DNA of 64,000 nt from Lasiodiplodia sp. COLG20 (GCA_009801085.1 VNWV01000004.1:434001-498000), one strand, 5' to 3'. Counted from the stretch's first letter, positions 43,305 through 54,738 are shown. The notes: a model not told the origin generated them from the sequence alone. Program-made: numbers and translations.

Positions 43305-43662
43305 GCTTGTAGAGAGTGATGGGGGAAGTGTGGATGTTGAGGCGTTGATGTGTGTGTAGAGATTGTGTCGCCTGAGTCGCAGACTTAGTCTGACAATAAT
43401 ACACGTGATCCTTGCGGCACAGCATCGCGGGGTTGGCGGGGTGATGACTTACATAATAGTAAACTTCGAAGCACACGCTTCAAAAGAAACTGGGCGAAAA
43501 CGTGAATGAGTTCGTCGTGCAGGGGCAAAAATGGTTGCATAATTGTGAAAGTCAACTTCACGCAATACGCGAGTCGGAATGTAGAAGCTCGACAGCAAAA
43601 TGAGCTTAATATTTCAAGATGCGAAAGAGTAGATCAAATACAAGAGAACTTTGAGAAGACCT
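43305..43662. other. Intergenic region HET2 to E10
   Basis: 358 bp holding the E10 promoter and the 3' flank of the second HET gene. Nothing else seen. Confidence 0.4.
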
Positions 43663-45393
43663 TCACTCCAAAATAATTTCATCCGCTTCTTCCACCTCCC
43701 ACGTCACCGCCTCGCCATGCATAATTCCTTCGAGGTAGCAGTCTCCGACAAGGTCATACGTCAAAGTGTTCTCATCCCTAGAAAGAATCAAAGGAACACA
43801 ACAACCGTGGACAATGGCTACAAGATGTCCCTTTTGGCACCACCAAGGAGCCATACCAATTCTTCCACTCTCACTCAACACGACGCTTCTCGCATTTGAA
43901 GCGTTCCGGGTGGACGGGCTGTGCAGCCACTCTAAAAAGACACCGTTGCCCTTCAACTCACCATTATTTGCACACATCAGTGCCATGGCAACCAGGGCTC
44001 CGGTGGTCCAATATTTTGACCGAGAGAAATCACACAGTTCACCAGCAGCTGATTTCAGAGATCTCAGCATGGTCTCAGCCGTTCCCCCTGAGATCCTTTC
44101 TGAACTAACAAAACCGATTCGATCTACGACCTTCCCCCTGACCTTTAGATGACTCGGCGTCTTGGGTTCGAGAAAAGAATGTTTTCGGTGGTTTGGCGCA
44201 TTCCATCCTCGTGTGACAGAGCGCCATTGATTGGCTGCTAGGCTTCGTGGTTCTCTCAAGGCCAGCGTGGACCAGACTGGCACCCATTTAGGTATTCGTT
44301 TATGTAGAGACTCCTGGGCCGGCAGATCCTCATCAGATCCGTGATTATAGTTAGTTGAAAGGAAATCTAAGTTTCCTGTGTCTTTCACGATACATTCGGC
44401 AAAACTTGTGTAGACCTCTTCCAGGGGTGCCACATAACTTGGCTGGAAGCTTGGTGGCTTCCACAAACCAAGCAATGAGAAAAGACCGTCTCTTTCGATA
44501 GTTGTTTTGAACCTCCCGGCAATTGAATTTAGAATGTGATACCATTCCAAAAAGTCCATTGGTCTGCCCAGAGCTATAGACCAACCTCTGATGAATACCA
44601 GCATGTTGTAGTTGTGGTGACGGGGATCCATTCCGAAGGTCTCGGGTGGGAAAACAAGAGAGAAATCGTTCAATTCTATTTCTCGAAAGAGACGGGTGCC
44701 CCAGACAAAAAGAGGAGATCTTGAGAGGAGATATTCTTGAACTATCCACCCTCGAGACATCCAAGAACAGCTCGTGAATAGCATTACCATGTTGACGTAA
44801 TCTGAGTCTGTAGAGCCCAAATCGGACTGGCTGTGCAAGTCTTGAAGCTCTAGCTCTCTGGCGTATGTGTTGCTGGGTCCTTTTATCCTCGCAGCCCAGA
44901 TATCCGCATTGAGCGCTCTGGCCAACTTGCCGCTGTGATCGTCCAAACCGAGCCAGATCAAGGTCCTTGATGAACGTCGGTAGATCTCGCCCATGAGGGC
45001 TACCTGTTGTTCCCGCTCCTGGATGTCCTCCTGATTGATGCAGATCTGGTCAATCCATAACAAGCCTGTCTTGGATTGTCTGGGAAGATGAGGAAAAGCG
45101 TCGACAAGACTCTGCGTGAGGGCAATGCTGCCCTGACTGTTGGCGATGGGGAGATCGAAGACTCTGGTCGTGTCCCCCCATGCATACGAGACCGCCTCGT
45201 ATTTGGTACCATCGTCAACTGAGGCGTGCAAAAAGCTGAATCCCTGCGGTTTCGAGTTCGAGCGCTCTACCATGCTCGCCATTGATGTCCACTTGTGGAG
45301 CAATCTGGTGCCTCTGAGTCCATGTATCTTCAATAATCGTATGTGCCGTTTGCTTTCCAGCGGCTTGTATTTATATGTCGTCGTGGGTGGCAT
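43663..45393 (-). CDS. HET-domain protein (second copy)
   Basis: Intronless, 576 residues starting MPPTTTYKYKPLESKRHIRL at 45393; an in-frame ATG at 45447 would add 18 residues (MPFHPIFATQ...). The HET domain sits at the N-terminus, as in the classic single-domain layout: YEAVSYAWGD, then LLWIDQICINQEDIQEREQQ, VALMGEIYRRSSRTLIWLG and CSWMSRGWIVQEYLLSRSPL. The C-terminal ~250 residues have no recognised domain. It is unlike the first HET gene outside the core motifs, so the two are not a recent duplication. Family role is allorecognition and stress-induced cell death; the partner is unknown. Confidence 0.9.
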   Translation of the reverse strand: MPPTTTYKYKPLESKRHIRLLKIHGLRGTRLLHKWTSMASMVERSNSKPQGFSFLHASVDDGTKYEAVSYAWGDTTRVFDLPIANSQGSIALTQSLVDAFPHLPRQSKTGLLWIDQICINQEDIQEREQQVALMGEIYRRSSRTLIWLGLDDHSGKLARALNADIWAARIKGPSNTYARELELQDLHSQSDLGSTDSDYVNMVMLFTSCSWMSRGWIVQEYLLSRSPLFVWGTRLFREIELNDFSLVFPPETFGMDPRHHNYNMLVFIRGWSIALGRPMDFLEWYHILNSIAGRFKTTIERDGLFSLLGLWKPPSFQPSYVAPLEEVYTSFAECIVKDTGNLDFLSTNYNHGSDEDLPAQESLHKRIPKWVPVWSTLALREPRSLAANQWRSVTRGWNAPNHRKHSFLEPKTPSHLKVRGKVVDRIGFVSSERISGGTAETMLRSLKSAAGELCDFSRSKYWTTGALVAMALMCANNGELKGNGVFLEWLHSPSTRNASNARSVVLSESGRIGMAPWWCQKGHLVAIVHGCCVPLILSRDENTLTYDLVGDCYLEGIMHGEAVTWEVEEADEIILE

Positions 45394-45447
45394 GATGATG
45401 TTCCGTGATCGTAGCGGTTGTGTGGCAAAGATGGGATGAAAGGGCAT

Positions 45448-46401
45448 GAGTCGCGTCTTCGAAGCTTAACCGTGACAAGGCTTACGCAAATATGGCGCCA
45501 TCATTTGTGACCACGTGTGCATAGGCCAGGGTCCCAGCAAGCGCAAGCGGCCTAACGAGCGATCGATCGAGCGGCTTGCGAGCGAGCATTTTGGGCCCGC
45601 TTGATCAATATGCCAAGATCAATCCGCGGTGGACACCTACTATAACAGGCTTAGCATTACTAATTTATAGTTCTTGGCAGATTGGGGGCGAGGGGGAGAA
45701 AAGCTTTCCGTACATGCACGTAGTACTACGGCTAAACTGGGTAAGCTTTACGTTTATTATAGTAAAATATTTGGTTTACAAGCGTTTGGTAAGTGTTTAA
45801 TTAATCTAGGCGAAAGCGGGCCTACTTAATTAATTGATTTCAAAACCCATCTATACTTGTAAGCAGCTCTAAGGACTCCGCTTGCGCTTAGAGGCGGCTT
45901 CAACCCCTAGTATAGGTAGTACCAGTAAGTATTAACCGCAATATAAAGGATATAATAAGAATTTTAGTACTATCTAGGTAACTAAGCTACCAGACTATGT
46001 CTGCTAAAAGAAATCGCCTCTTAAAAGTGTCCCTTATCTGACTGTAGTATTATTAGCGCTTTATAACTATCGCCTTACTACAAAATACCTATTGCATTAG
46101 AGGAGAATGAAAAAAGCTATCGATCCGTTGGTAAAAAACTGTCAGACTTGAGGTTGAAGTGAGTAACTACTTTGGAAATATACTACTCGAATAAGTGTCC
46201 AACTCCCAGGTCAAACAAATCAGCACTGAGAAAGCACTCGAACATGGCTTGTCCCCCATATGGAGTAAGTCACACGATCAAAAATCTTTTTACCAGGTCC
46301 GCCAGGAAGAACTGCCTGCGCTAACATGGCAGCGCGATAGCGACAGAGTGAAAGACGTCTATTACTACATTCCCAATCTTCGGACCGTAGCGTCAGTCAA
46401 A
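45448..46401. other. A/T-rich non-coding stretch, likely repeat relic
   Basis: About 950 bp with no supported gene. 45640-46120 is markedly A/T-rich with many stop codons in all frames and TTAATTAATT-type runs, in contrast to the GC-rich genes around it. That is the usual look of a repeat worn down by C-to-T mutation (RIP) in ascomycetes, but no transposon motif survives to name it. Confidence 0.4.
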
Positions 46402-47401
46402 TCAAAGTCTACTTCTCGGTGATGATGGCGTGTCGAGAAATTCATTGATCATCCTGGTGTACTGTGCCGCAAATTGATACAGGAACCCATGTCCGGAGTC
46501 GGGGAACAGATGCAGATGAGGCTCGCCGTTCACAAGTCTCTCCCACATGACGAAACTATTCACGGAAGGCAACAAGACATCATTGCTTCCTGTGAACGAC
46601 AATAATCAGCAAAGCATGCAGCGTGGCGGGACAGAAGAGATTGGTACCATTCGCGATGAACACCGGGATCTTAATTTCATGGAAACGGTTGTAGGAGCCC
46701 CTATCAGCAAGCGCGGGATTCATGGACTTTGCAAAAGCTGCAGCCTGCATATTGCCGCCCTCGACGCTGAGGTAGTCCACCCGGTTCTGACGCGCGGATT
46801 GGATGCGGTTCCACGATTCGAGGCCTGCAGCTCGGCTGGTATCGGATTTCTCGAAGAAAGTATCCAAGAAGGCATTCTTCTGTTCTTCCTCGGTGACGGC
46901 TGATCTCAGTTGCTCAAAGGGGCCAAGGTCCGCAAGCGTGACGCCTTCTCCCGTGCTCGGAATGGTTCCGGCGAGGATCAGGCGTCTCACCAGTCGAGGG
47001 GCGCGGAGAGTGACCATCTGAGCTGCAATGCCGCCCATGGAGAAGCCGAAAAGGTCAATTTGGTCGATCCCGAGGGCGGAAACCACGTCGATGGCATACT
47101 GGGCCCAGTCGTTGTAGTCGTTCGCAACCTGGCCTCCGGAGCGCCCGATGCCCGCGTTGTCCATGATGATGATAGGTCTCGCGGCGGCAAGTGGGTTCAA
47201 GAATGCTGGGTCCCAGTGATCCATGGTGCCTCTACAATCAGCTTGTAAGGATAGTATTGGCCTTGTCCGGTGTCAAAAAACTTGCCTGAAATGAATCAGA
47301 AGAAGGAGCGGGACGCCTGCGGAAGCACCGAATCTTCGATATGCGAATTTGATTCCTTTGACTTCCACATATTGGTCCTTGGCTTCTTGGTAGGTGGTCA
47401 T
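46402..47401 (-). CDS. Alpha/beta hydrolase with a GC-AG intron
   Basis: Serine hydrolase-fold protein, substrate unknown. Exons 47286-47401, 46648-47231 and 46402-46589 give 295 residues. The first intron (47232-47285) begins GCAAGT after CAG: the common non-canonical GC-AG type. Splicing it yields LLLIHFRGTMDHWDPAFLNP, which carries the oxyanion-hole HFRG motif; without it the N-terminus is lost. The nucleophile elbow is GFSMGG, and the C-terminal LFPDSGHGFLYQF supplies the catalytic His. It resembles fungal hydrolases often placed with epoxide hydrolase or haloperoxidase-like proteins. Divergent from RAD54 across ~800 bp. Confidence 0.83.
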
Positions 47402-48199
47402 GATGCGAGTTGTGAGAGCGGGGTGCACAAAGTAGTAAACAGCTTTGAATGGAAAGATGGTTGATAGTAATGAGAAGTAGTCGTCGAGATGTTACTTAAA
47501 TAGTCCGTAGCGGTATCTCGGCAATCGAAAGATAGTAGTGAGATGGTTAGCGCACATGTCTCGGCTCTGATTACTATCGCATCGACTGCGATTATAAAAG
47601 CTGTAGCAGAGTGAGTAGGGACGGCGCTAGCGCTGACGGCATACGGGACCCCGCATCCTAGATTCTTCCAAAGCGAAATGCCAGAGCAACGAAGGACGAT
47701 AACTTTTGCAAATAGGATAGAGTTCGTAGATCATGAGAATCAAAATCTCGATCAGAAATCAATGAAGTGCATTTGTCATGTTTGCCGTGTAAGGAGCACA
47801 TTCGCTGTCTCAGCGGCATGCAGCCACATCGTTCAATGATGCATAGCTCGGGGGGCGGAAATGCAGACAAAGTTGCGGAAAAGGAAACATGGAAAAGCTT
47901 TGTCATCCGGGATGACTGACACGGGCCCTGATGAGTGAGAGGGAAGAGTCGTTATCCGGAGAATGCGGGGAATTTGTTGTTTCCTGAGGCACGGACCCAT
48001 GATCACGTGCTCGCGTGTTGCTGCCTGGCGGGAACGCGGTCGCGTCTGATCGCGTCCACCTTGCCACTCCAACAACAACCACTCGCCATCCCACATTACC
48101 CGTCCCCGCCATCTGCTCGTGCTCCATCTCCGACTCGCTTCCGCACCGACATCGGACTTGCGCACCCCACTTCGCGAATCGTCACATTTCGAGGCCGCC
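47402..48199. promoter_or_regulatory. Divergent promoter, alpha/beta hydrolase and RAD54
   Basis: 798 bp between divergent genes. The RAD54 side includes CGGGAACGCGGTCGCGTCTG near 48030, with ACGCG-like elements, and a C/A-rich leader (CCAACAACAACCACTCGCC). The frame of RAD54 stays open back to 47935, but only from a GTG, so I do not extend the gene. Confidence 0.45.
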
Positions 48200-50688
48200 A
48201 TGTACGCTGCAACAACAACACGGGCTCGGCAAGCGCTAACAACCTCAGGTATCGATCACGGCCCGCCTCATTGAGCGACAACAAGGAGAATGCGACCCCA
48301 GCCAAGAAGGTAGCGACTTTGTACGGCGGCACGCCAAAGTCCCTTGACCGCCTCACCAGGCCGTTCAAATGCCCCGGCTCCGCAACACCCACACGAGCCT
48401 CGGAGAAGCCGGCGCGGAAGAGGAGAAAGATCGACTACTCTGGCGCAGACGGTGATGCAGAGGATGGCGACAAAGTCTACACGAATGAGGACCGCCTCGC
48501 TCTCGCCACTCGGGATGTCAACAAGTTCCCGGTTTTCAAGGTGAAGGACAAGGACAGCACCTTCCGCCAGCGCTTCTCCGTTCCGTTGCTGAAGAAGGAT
48601 GCCGCCGAATACAACGCAAACCGTCCTGCCCCACTTCTGGGAATGCGCCAGGGTGCTGTCTTCGTTGCACGCCCGTTGCACGACCCGACCGGCGAGTTCG
48701 CAATCGTGCTCTACGATCCCACCATCGACGATAAGCCTACGCCGGTTGAGGAGGACAAAGATAAGAAAGAAGACGAGGCGGAGAAGACGAAATTGGATGT
48801 GCCGCTTGTGCACAAGAGCCTGGCTGATATCCTTGGCCTGAAAAAGAAGGTAGAAGGACGTCCAAGGGTGCCTGTTGTCATCGATCCGCGTCTGGCCAAG
48901 GTCCTGCGACCCCATCAGGTTGAGGGAGTGAAGTTCCTATACCGCTGCACCACCGGCCTTGTCGACCCAAAGGCAAACGGCTGCATCATGGCGGATGAGA
49001 TGGGTCTCGGCAAGACGCTACAATGCATCGCGCTGATGTGGACGCTTCTCCGGCAATCACCGGATGCTGGGAAATCAACCATTCAGAAATGTGTCATCGC
49101 CTGTCCTTCAAGTTTGGTCAAGAACTGGGCAAATGAGCTGGTCAAGTGGCTGGGGAAGGACGCCATCAATCCCTTCGCGGTGGATGGCAAGGCCTCAAAG
49201 GAAGAGCTGATCCAGCAACTGCGTCAATGGGCCATTGCTAGCGGCCGTGCCGTTGTGAGACCGGTACTCATCGTGTCATACGAAACGCTTCGTTTGTACG
49301 TGGGAGAGCTCAAGAACACGCCTATCGGCCTGCTACTTTGTGACGAGGGACACAGACTGAAGAACGACGAGAGCTTGACATTCACGGCCCTCAACGACCT
49401 CAATGTGCAGAAGCGTGTCATTCTGTCGGGAACACCCATCCAGAATGACTTGTCCGAGTACTTCGCCCTCCTCAACTTTGCCAATCCGAACTACCTTGGC
49501 ACCAAAAACGAGTTCAGAAAGCGCTTCGAGCTTCCCATTCTACGCGGTCGTGATGCGGATGGTACCGATGAGGATCGTAAGGTAGGCGATGAGCGTTTGT
49601 CCGAGCTACTCACCATGGTCAACAAGTTTATCATCCGCCGCACCAACGATATCCTGTCCAAGTATCTTCCCCGCAAGTACGAACACGTTGTCTTTTGCAA
49701 CCTTGCGCCGTTCCAAAAGAACCTGTATAATCTTTTCATCAAGTCCCCGGAGATTCAGCAGCTGCTCAGAGGCAAGGGCAGCCAACCGCTAAAGGCCATC
49801 AATATTCTCAAGAAGCTCTGCAACCACCCGGATCTGTTGGACCTTCCAGGTGATCTACCAGGCTCCGAAAACTGCTTCCCAGATGACTACGTTCCCAAGG
49901 ATGCTCGTGGGCGTGATCGGGACGTCAAGTCGTGGTACTCCGGCAAGATGGCTGTCCTCGACCGCATGTTGGCGCGTATTCGGCAGGATACCAACGACAA
50001 GATCGTTCTGATCAGCAACTACACGCAAACGCTGGATGTCTTTGAGAAGCTCTGTCGTGCGCGCCAATACGGCTCTCTCCGTCTCGATGGTACCATGAAT
50101 GTCAACAAACGCCAGAAGCTTGTTGACAAGTTCAACGATCCCGAAGGTTCCGAGTTCGTGTTTCTCCTCAGCTCCAAGGCCGGTGGATGCGGTATCAACT
50201 TGATTGGCGCCAACCGTCTTGTGCTCTTCGACCCCGATTGGAACCCTGCTGCAGACCAACAGGCATTGGCACGTGTCTGGCGTGATGGTCAGAAGAAGGA
50301 CTGCTTCGTTTACCGTTTCATTGCTACAGGCACGATTGAAGAGAAGATCTTCCAGCGGCAGTCTCACAAGCAATCCCTATCGTCTTGCGTTGTCGATTCT
50401 GCGGAGGACGTAGAACGCCACTTCAGTTTGGATTCACTTCGCGAACTGTTCCAGTACCAGCCCAAAACCACCAGTGACACCCACGATACGTTCAAATGCA
50501 AGCGTTGCAAGCCTGACGGAAATCAACATATCAAGGCCCCTGCCATGCTTTACGGAGATACGAGCACTTGGAACCACTTTGTCAATGATGGTGAAAAAGG
50601 TGCTCTTGCAAAGATTCAAGATTTGTTGCTCAGGCAGGAGACCTCGGAGGAAGCAGTCAGTGCTGTGTTCCAGTACATCAGCCATTAG
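48200..50688 (+). CDS. RAD54: RAD54-like DNA repair translocase; start codon split by an intron
   Basis: Swi2/Snf2 DNA translocase that works with Rad51 in homologous recombination. The long frame has no in-frame ATG before residue ~200. The best model begins with AT at 48200-48201 (context CCGCCATGT), has an intron 48202-48248 (donor GTACGC, branch GCTAAC, acceptor CTCAG), and resumes with G at 48249. This gives MYRSRPASLSDNKENATPAK and a total of 813 residues. Domains: basic N-terminus (KPARKRRKIDY), helicase motif I DEMGLGKT at 250-257, motif II DEGH, motif III LSGTPIQNDL, motif V SSKAGGCGINLIGANRLVLF, motif VI DQQALARVWRDGQKK. The C-terminal zinc-binding-like CKRCKPDG and the tail are as in fungal Rad54. 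Function is certain; the start is inferred. Confidence 0.93.
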
Positions 50689-51165
50689 ATTTTCAGTACT
50701 CTACCGAGGCGCTTGAGATCCTTTCATCGTTGTTGTTTAGTGCTATCAGCGGAGACTTGCAGGGCTTTCGGCGTTGGGTGGTGGGGTCTTGTCCATGATT
50801 GAGCGTTTTGTTAATACCGAGTCATTTTACTTGCAAGTTATGCCGTATGCGCTCTTGTATTGGCTTCCTCTTCGTCGTGTAAAATTTAGCTTATGATCCA
50901 TAGGGGCTTTTCGGTAACTTCTCATTGCATTGAGCCTCTTAAGCATTTTCACCCGAAATCCTGATGTAACACGAAGACATAACACGGACGTCGGACAACG
51001 TACATCGACGTTTTGCTTCCGTCCATGGCCTCGTGCAATCACGACATCTGCATGAAGACACTATGATTGGCTAAAAATATGATGTAGAGTTCAACGAGCC
51101 AATGGAATCACCATTTAGTCCAAGACGAAATCGAAACGCTAATGCACATTTTGGCCCTGCGCGGC
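50689..51165. other. Convergent gap after RAD54
   Basis: 477 bp between convergent genes; 3' flanks only, no gene or repeat noticed. Confidence 0.4.
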
Positions 51166-51690
51166 TCAAAGTTCCGCCAAAACCTCACCTTCCTCCTTCG
51201 AGAACGCCAACGTATTGATCATGTACCCCATCGCACCTACGACAGCACCAAGTCCCATTCCGCCTACCACCCGAATACCATGGCTGATCGGAACGGTCCT
51301 CCTCACCGCCATCGCCACTCCCGCACCCAAGCCTGCACTGCCAAGGCACCACAGATCCTCCAGTCTCTGCCTCTTATTCGCTAGAAGGCTCCAGCTTTCG
51401 TCTTTCCAGTCACTCTTGCCCTTTCCCCACATGCGGCAAACGAGGAGGAAGGCGTTTATCGTTGTTCCGATCGCCACGCCTCTTGCGCCACTGCGAATGA
51501 TGCCGGCACGCAGTTGGTCCGCGCTGAGCGGTTGGTTCCGGTAGGTGTTCCGCACTGTTTTGATCGCGAATGGGGTCAGGGCGATCACGGGGCCGATGGT
51601 GAAGCCTCGGAGGAGGGCTTGGATGGTGAGGATGGAATGCGCGTAGCGTTGGTCTTCTGCGCGTTGGGCGTGGGGGAAGAAGGATGCCAT
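51166..51690 (-). CDS. Small predicted membrane protein of unknown function
   Basis: Intronless, 174 residues (MASFFPHAQRAEDQRYAHSI...). Several moderately hydrophobic glycine-rich helices are visible: LLRGFTIGPVIALTPFAIKT, GARGVAIGTTINAFLLVCRM, LGSAGLGAGVAMAVRR and VVGGMGLGAVVGAMGYMINT. This pattern suggests a multi-pass organelle membrane protein with GxxxG helix contacts. I do not recognise the family. The frame is clean and the ATG context is reasonable. Confidence 0.65.
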   Translation of the reverse strand: MASFFPHAQRAEDQRYAHSILTIQALLRGFTIGPVIALTPFAIKTVRNTYRNQPLSADQLRAGIIRSGARGVAIGTTINAFLLVCRMWGKGKSDWKDESWSLLANKRQRLEDLWCLGSAGLGAGVAMAVRRTVPISHGIRVVGGMGLGAVVGAMGYMINTLAFSKEEGEVLAEL

Positions 51691-53350
51691 TTGGTTGTGC
51701 GTGGGAAGTTTTGCTATGGGAGTTCGAACGGTTGCTCAGAGAGTAGTATAGGTAGAGTCTTATCTGATTTAGATAGGGAAGGCTTAAGAGAAGGTGAGGA
51801 TTTAAACAAGTTCAGAAAAGCTGTAGTGCTGAACTGCTTTACTTTAATTCTCAAAGGCTGAACGTATTTCTACTTAAGTATTTCGGGTACATCAGGCTCG
51901 ATAACAAGGGTGAGGACACTTGCCAATGCCAAGTACTGAGTCATTTATGGATTCCGAAGGAGACCAGGAGAGGACGTTACAGGGCAATGCAGTGAGTATG
52001 GTGATATGTACAGGACATGCTCCAGCAGAATGGTGCCCCAGCTCAAAGCGCCGACAAGAGCCATTGACGAATACATTCAAAATCTCAATCTTCAATAGGA
52101 GATGCATCTCTTCAGCGGAATCCAACAGGGGACTCGTTTTGAATGATTGCTTCTGCTGGAGCCCATCAATCTGTTGTTTGGAGTATCAAGATAGACGCGA
52201 GTCGTGGAAGAGAAGCCAAGGTCGGAGTAGCTGCCTCGGCCGAGTACGACTCGTCGTTGACGAATAGACAAGGTCGGACGCTTCCTCGGCCGAGCACGAT
52301 TCACCGTTGTTTCAAGTCACAAATGTGTAAAAGCGGGTACTTATCATACGATGCCTATAGACACATTGCGAGTCTACATTATTCAAGAATGCTCTATTCC
52401 CCTGTATGGAGATTCTTGCAACTTGATGCGATAAACTCGTGTTGGATGAATCGAGTCATGTCAGCGTAGAGATAGGGTTTTGACCCATCAGCCCATCGAA
52501 AGATTACATCCACTGCTATCGAGTTTGACGATAGCAACTAGATAGTAGTATAAATGTATTTCAATTATTTATTCAGCACATCGAAGGTTGCGGTAACGGT
52601 CTACAAGGTTGAGTGATAGCAAGACGTGTGAACTGCCTGATTTTTACAACCTACTTATCTCTTTCCGTAGAATACTGGAACCTCATAGAATGCACCTCTA
52701 CTATGATTTTGATCCGTAACTAGTGCGGGTGAGCCATTGTCTCGTTTCCAACTAGCCCGACTGAGTTATCTCTGCGTCTCCTTTTAATCGTACGATTCGC
52801 CTTCGGGTCAAGGCTTGGCACTGCCGCCTGAGTAGGCCTAATGTGCCAGATGGTTAGTCTCTCTGTCTAATGTCTTTGATCTCGCGGCTTTATCCGTGAT
52901 AGTAGTCCTGAATCCTGCAGCATTTCTCTGGTGAGGGCATTGATCCCCTGAGCCAAGAATGGTATGTGCACTCGGATTCGTACTGCGAACTGCGAGAGCC
53001 CCACACAATTTCACCAGTAAGAGCAAGTAGCCTACGAATCTCTCTATAGCCAAGAAGGGAGTCGGCCGAGCTATATTGGTCATCTTCAAATGTCGCGCTC
53101 TACGAAGGACCGAAACGCGAGGAGAGAGAAGTAGTGTAGAGATACAAGATGTATAAACTTGAAGAAGAAGACCTAAGATAGACCACAAAGATAGATTCTT
53201 TAAGCTCGTATCACATTCGCTTCAGAAAGCAAGTAAGTTCAACATCTATCTCTAAGAAGGAGTCTCTGACTTTTTGCTCTCGAAAGTTTGGCTTACATAC
53301 CGGCACTACAGCAACTGCATTGCCCTCGTTCCTCGGATACTAAACGAAAT
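51691..53350. other. Long gene-poor region with a ~50-bp direct repeat
   Basis: 1660 bp without a supported gene, of mixed composition. The only structure is a pair of direct repeats around CTCGGCCGAG near 52217-52306. The last 150 bp is the amidohydrolase promoter. Confidence 0.45.
52217..52306. repeat. Two ~40-bp direct repeats, each with a CTCGGCCGAG palindrome
   Basis: Copy 1 starts CAAGGTCGGA at 52217 and holds CTCGGCCGAG at 52235-52244; copy 2 starts CAAGGTCGGA at 52269 and holds CTCGGCCGAG at 52285-52294. Spacing is 50-52 bp. Each palindrome contains CGGCCG, which could bind a zinc-cluster protein, but this may be a plain tandem duplication. Confidence 0.8.
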
Positions 53351-54558
53351 ATGGCCACCTGTAAACTCATGCACGCATCCACAAGACGGAGCTGGATCCT
53401 TCTCTCAGAACGCTCTTTGGGGCGGCGCTCCTTCTCCTACTCCTCCAAAGCCGCCAGCTCCATCTCGCGACCACCAGCCCACAAGCCACCCATCCCCGCC
53501 ATCACCCTCGAAGAGCACTTCCTCACCGCCTCAAGCGCCGCGAAGCTAGGCTCCGGGAAACGCTCACCCCTGGATGCCTTGAGCGCCGTCACCGGCCGCG
53601 ACCTGCGGCACGGCCTCATCGACGTCGGCCCGCACCGCCTGCAATCCATGGACGACGCCAACATCTCGCACCAAGTCATCTCCCACGGCAGCCTGCCCGT
53701 GCCTCCCACGCCAACAGAGGCCATCGCCATCAACGACGAGCTGCACAAAGCCACCACGGCCCATCCTGACCGCTTCGTCGGCTTCGCTACGCTGCCGATG
53801 AGTGATCCAGTGGAGGCTGCGAGGGAGCTGCGGCGCGCGGTGGAGGAGTTGGGGTTCGTTGGTGCGTTGGTGGATAATCACGCAAAAGGACGGTTCTATG
53901 ATGATCATGCTTACTGGCCGCTGTTCGAGCAGGCGGTCGAGCTCGATGTGCCGATCTACATCCATCCTGCGTTCCCGCTCGAGGTGGTGGCGAAGGCGAA
54001 GTACCATGGGAACTATGATGCGTTTTCTGCGTCGTGTATCGGATCGTGGGCGTATGGGTGGCATTCGGATATTGCGTGAGTTTACCTAGCAGACCAGGGT
54101 GTGAAGGTGCTCGACTAACTACGTGACACAGGGTCCACGTCCTTCGCCTCTACGCTTCGGGCTTGTTCGACGCGCACCCTGAGGTCAAGCTCGTGATTGG
54201 CCACATGGGGGAGACGCTGCCGATGATGATCGGCCGTATCGGGCAGTGGAATCGTGGTTTTAGTGGCGCTAAGCGCAGCTTCGAAGACGTGTGGAAGAAG
54301 AACATTTATGTTACGACTTCGGGATTCTTCGATGTTCCGCCGTTGAAGCTGCTCTTGGATACGCTGCCTGCGGACCACATTATGTATTCGGTGGATTACC
54401 CGTTCGGGTCGAATGTGCAGGGTGCGAAGTTTTTGGAGCAGATTGAGAAGGAGAATGTGTTTGAGAATTACGGCGGCGAAGAGGCGTATCGCGGGTTCTT
54501 GAGGGGGAATGCGGAGAAACTGTTGAAGCTCAGGGAGAAGGGGATTACTTCAGCGTAA
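53351..54558 (+). CDS. Amidohydrolase-2 family enzyme (decarboxylase-like)
   Basis: Metal-dependent TIM-barrel enzyme of the ACMSD/gamma-resorcylate decarboxylase group, which decarboxylates aromatic or dicarboxylic acids. Exons 53351-54075 and 54132-54558 (phase 2) give 383 residues. The barrel starts at PAITLEEHFLT (metal-binding EEH) near 50. Later ligands are in PIYIHPAF, KLVIGHMGETLPMM and the terminal Asp in IMYSVDYPFGSNVQ, all intact. The first ~48 residues are Arg/Ser-rich (MATCKLMHASTRRSWILLSE...FSYSSKAASS), compatible with a mitochondrial presequence; the start could also be lower. First gene of the putative catabolic cluster; tail-to-tail with the Zn2Cys6 regulator. Confidence 0.88.
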
Positions 54559-54738
54559 TCTCATCTTTTACTATTTGTATTGATTAGAGCTTGAGCAATA
54601 TATCGGGCCCGTTCTGGATTCTATCATAAAGTAATACTATTCATGGACTCGTATCCAGCCAGAGAGATTGAAGGAGAAAGACAGGGACCGCCGGAAGTCA
54701 AGCTTTTCTTAGCGCAGAACGAGACAGAGTCGGTTGAA

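Noticed and set aside
47935..48199. A long N-terminal extension of RAD54
   Set aside because: The frame begins with GTG, reads like leader sequence, and a spliced ATG with good signals explains the gene better.
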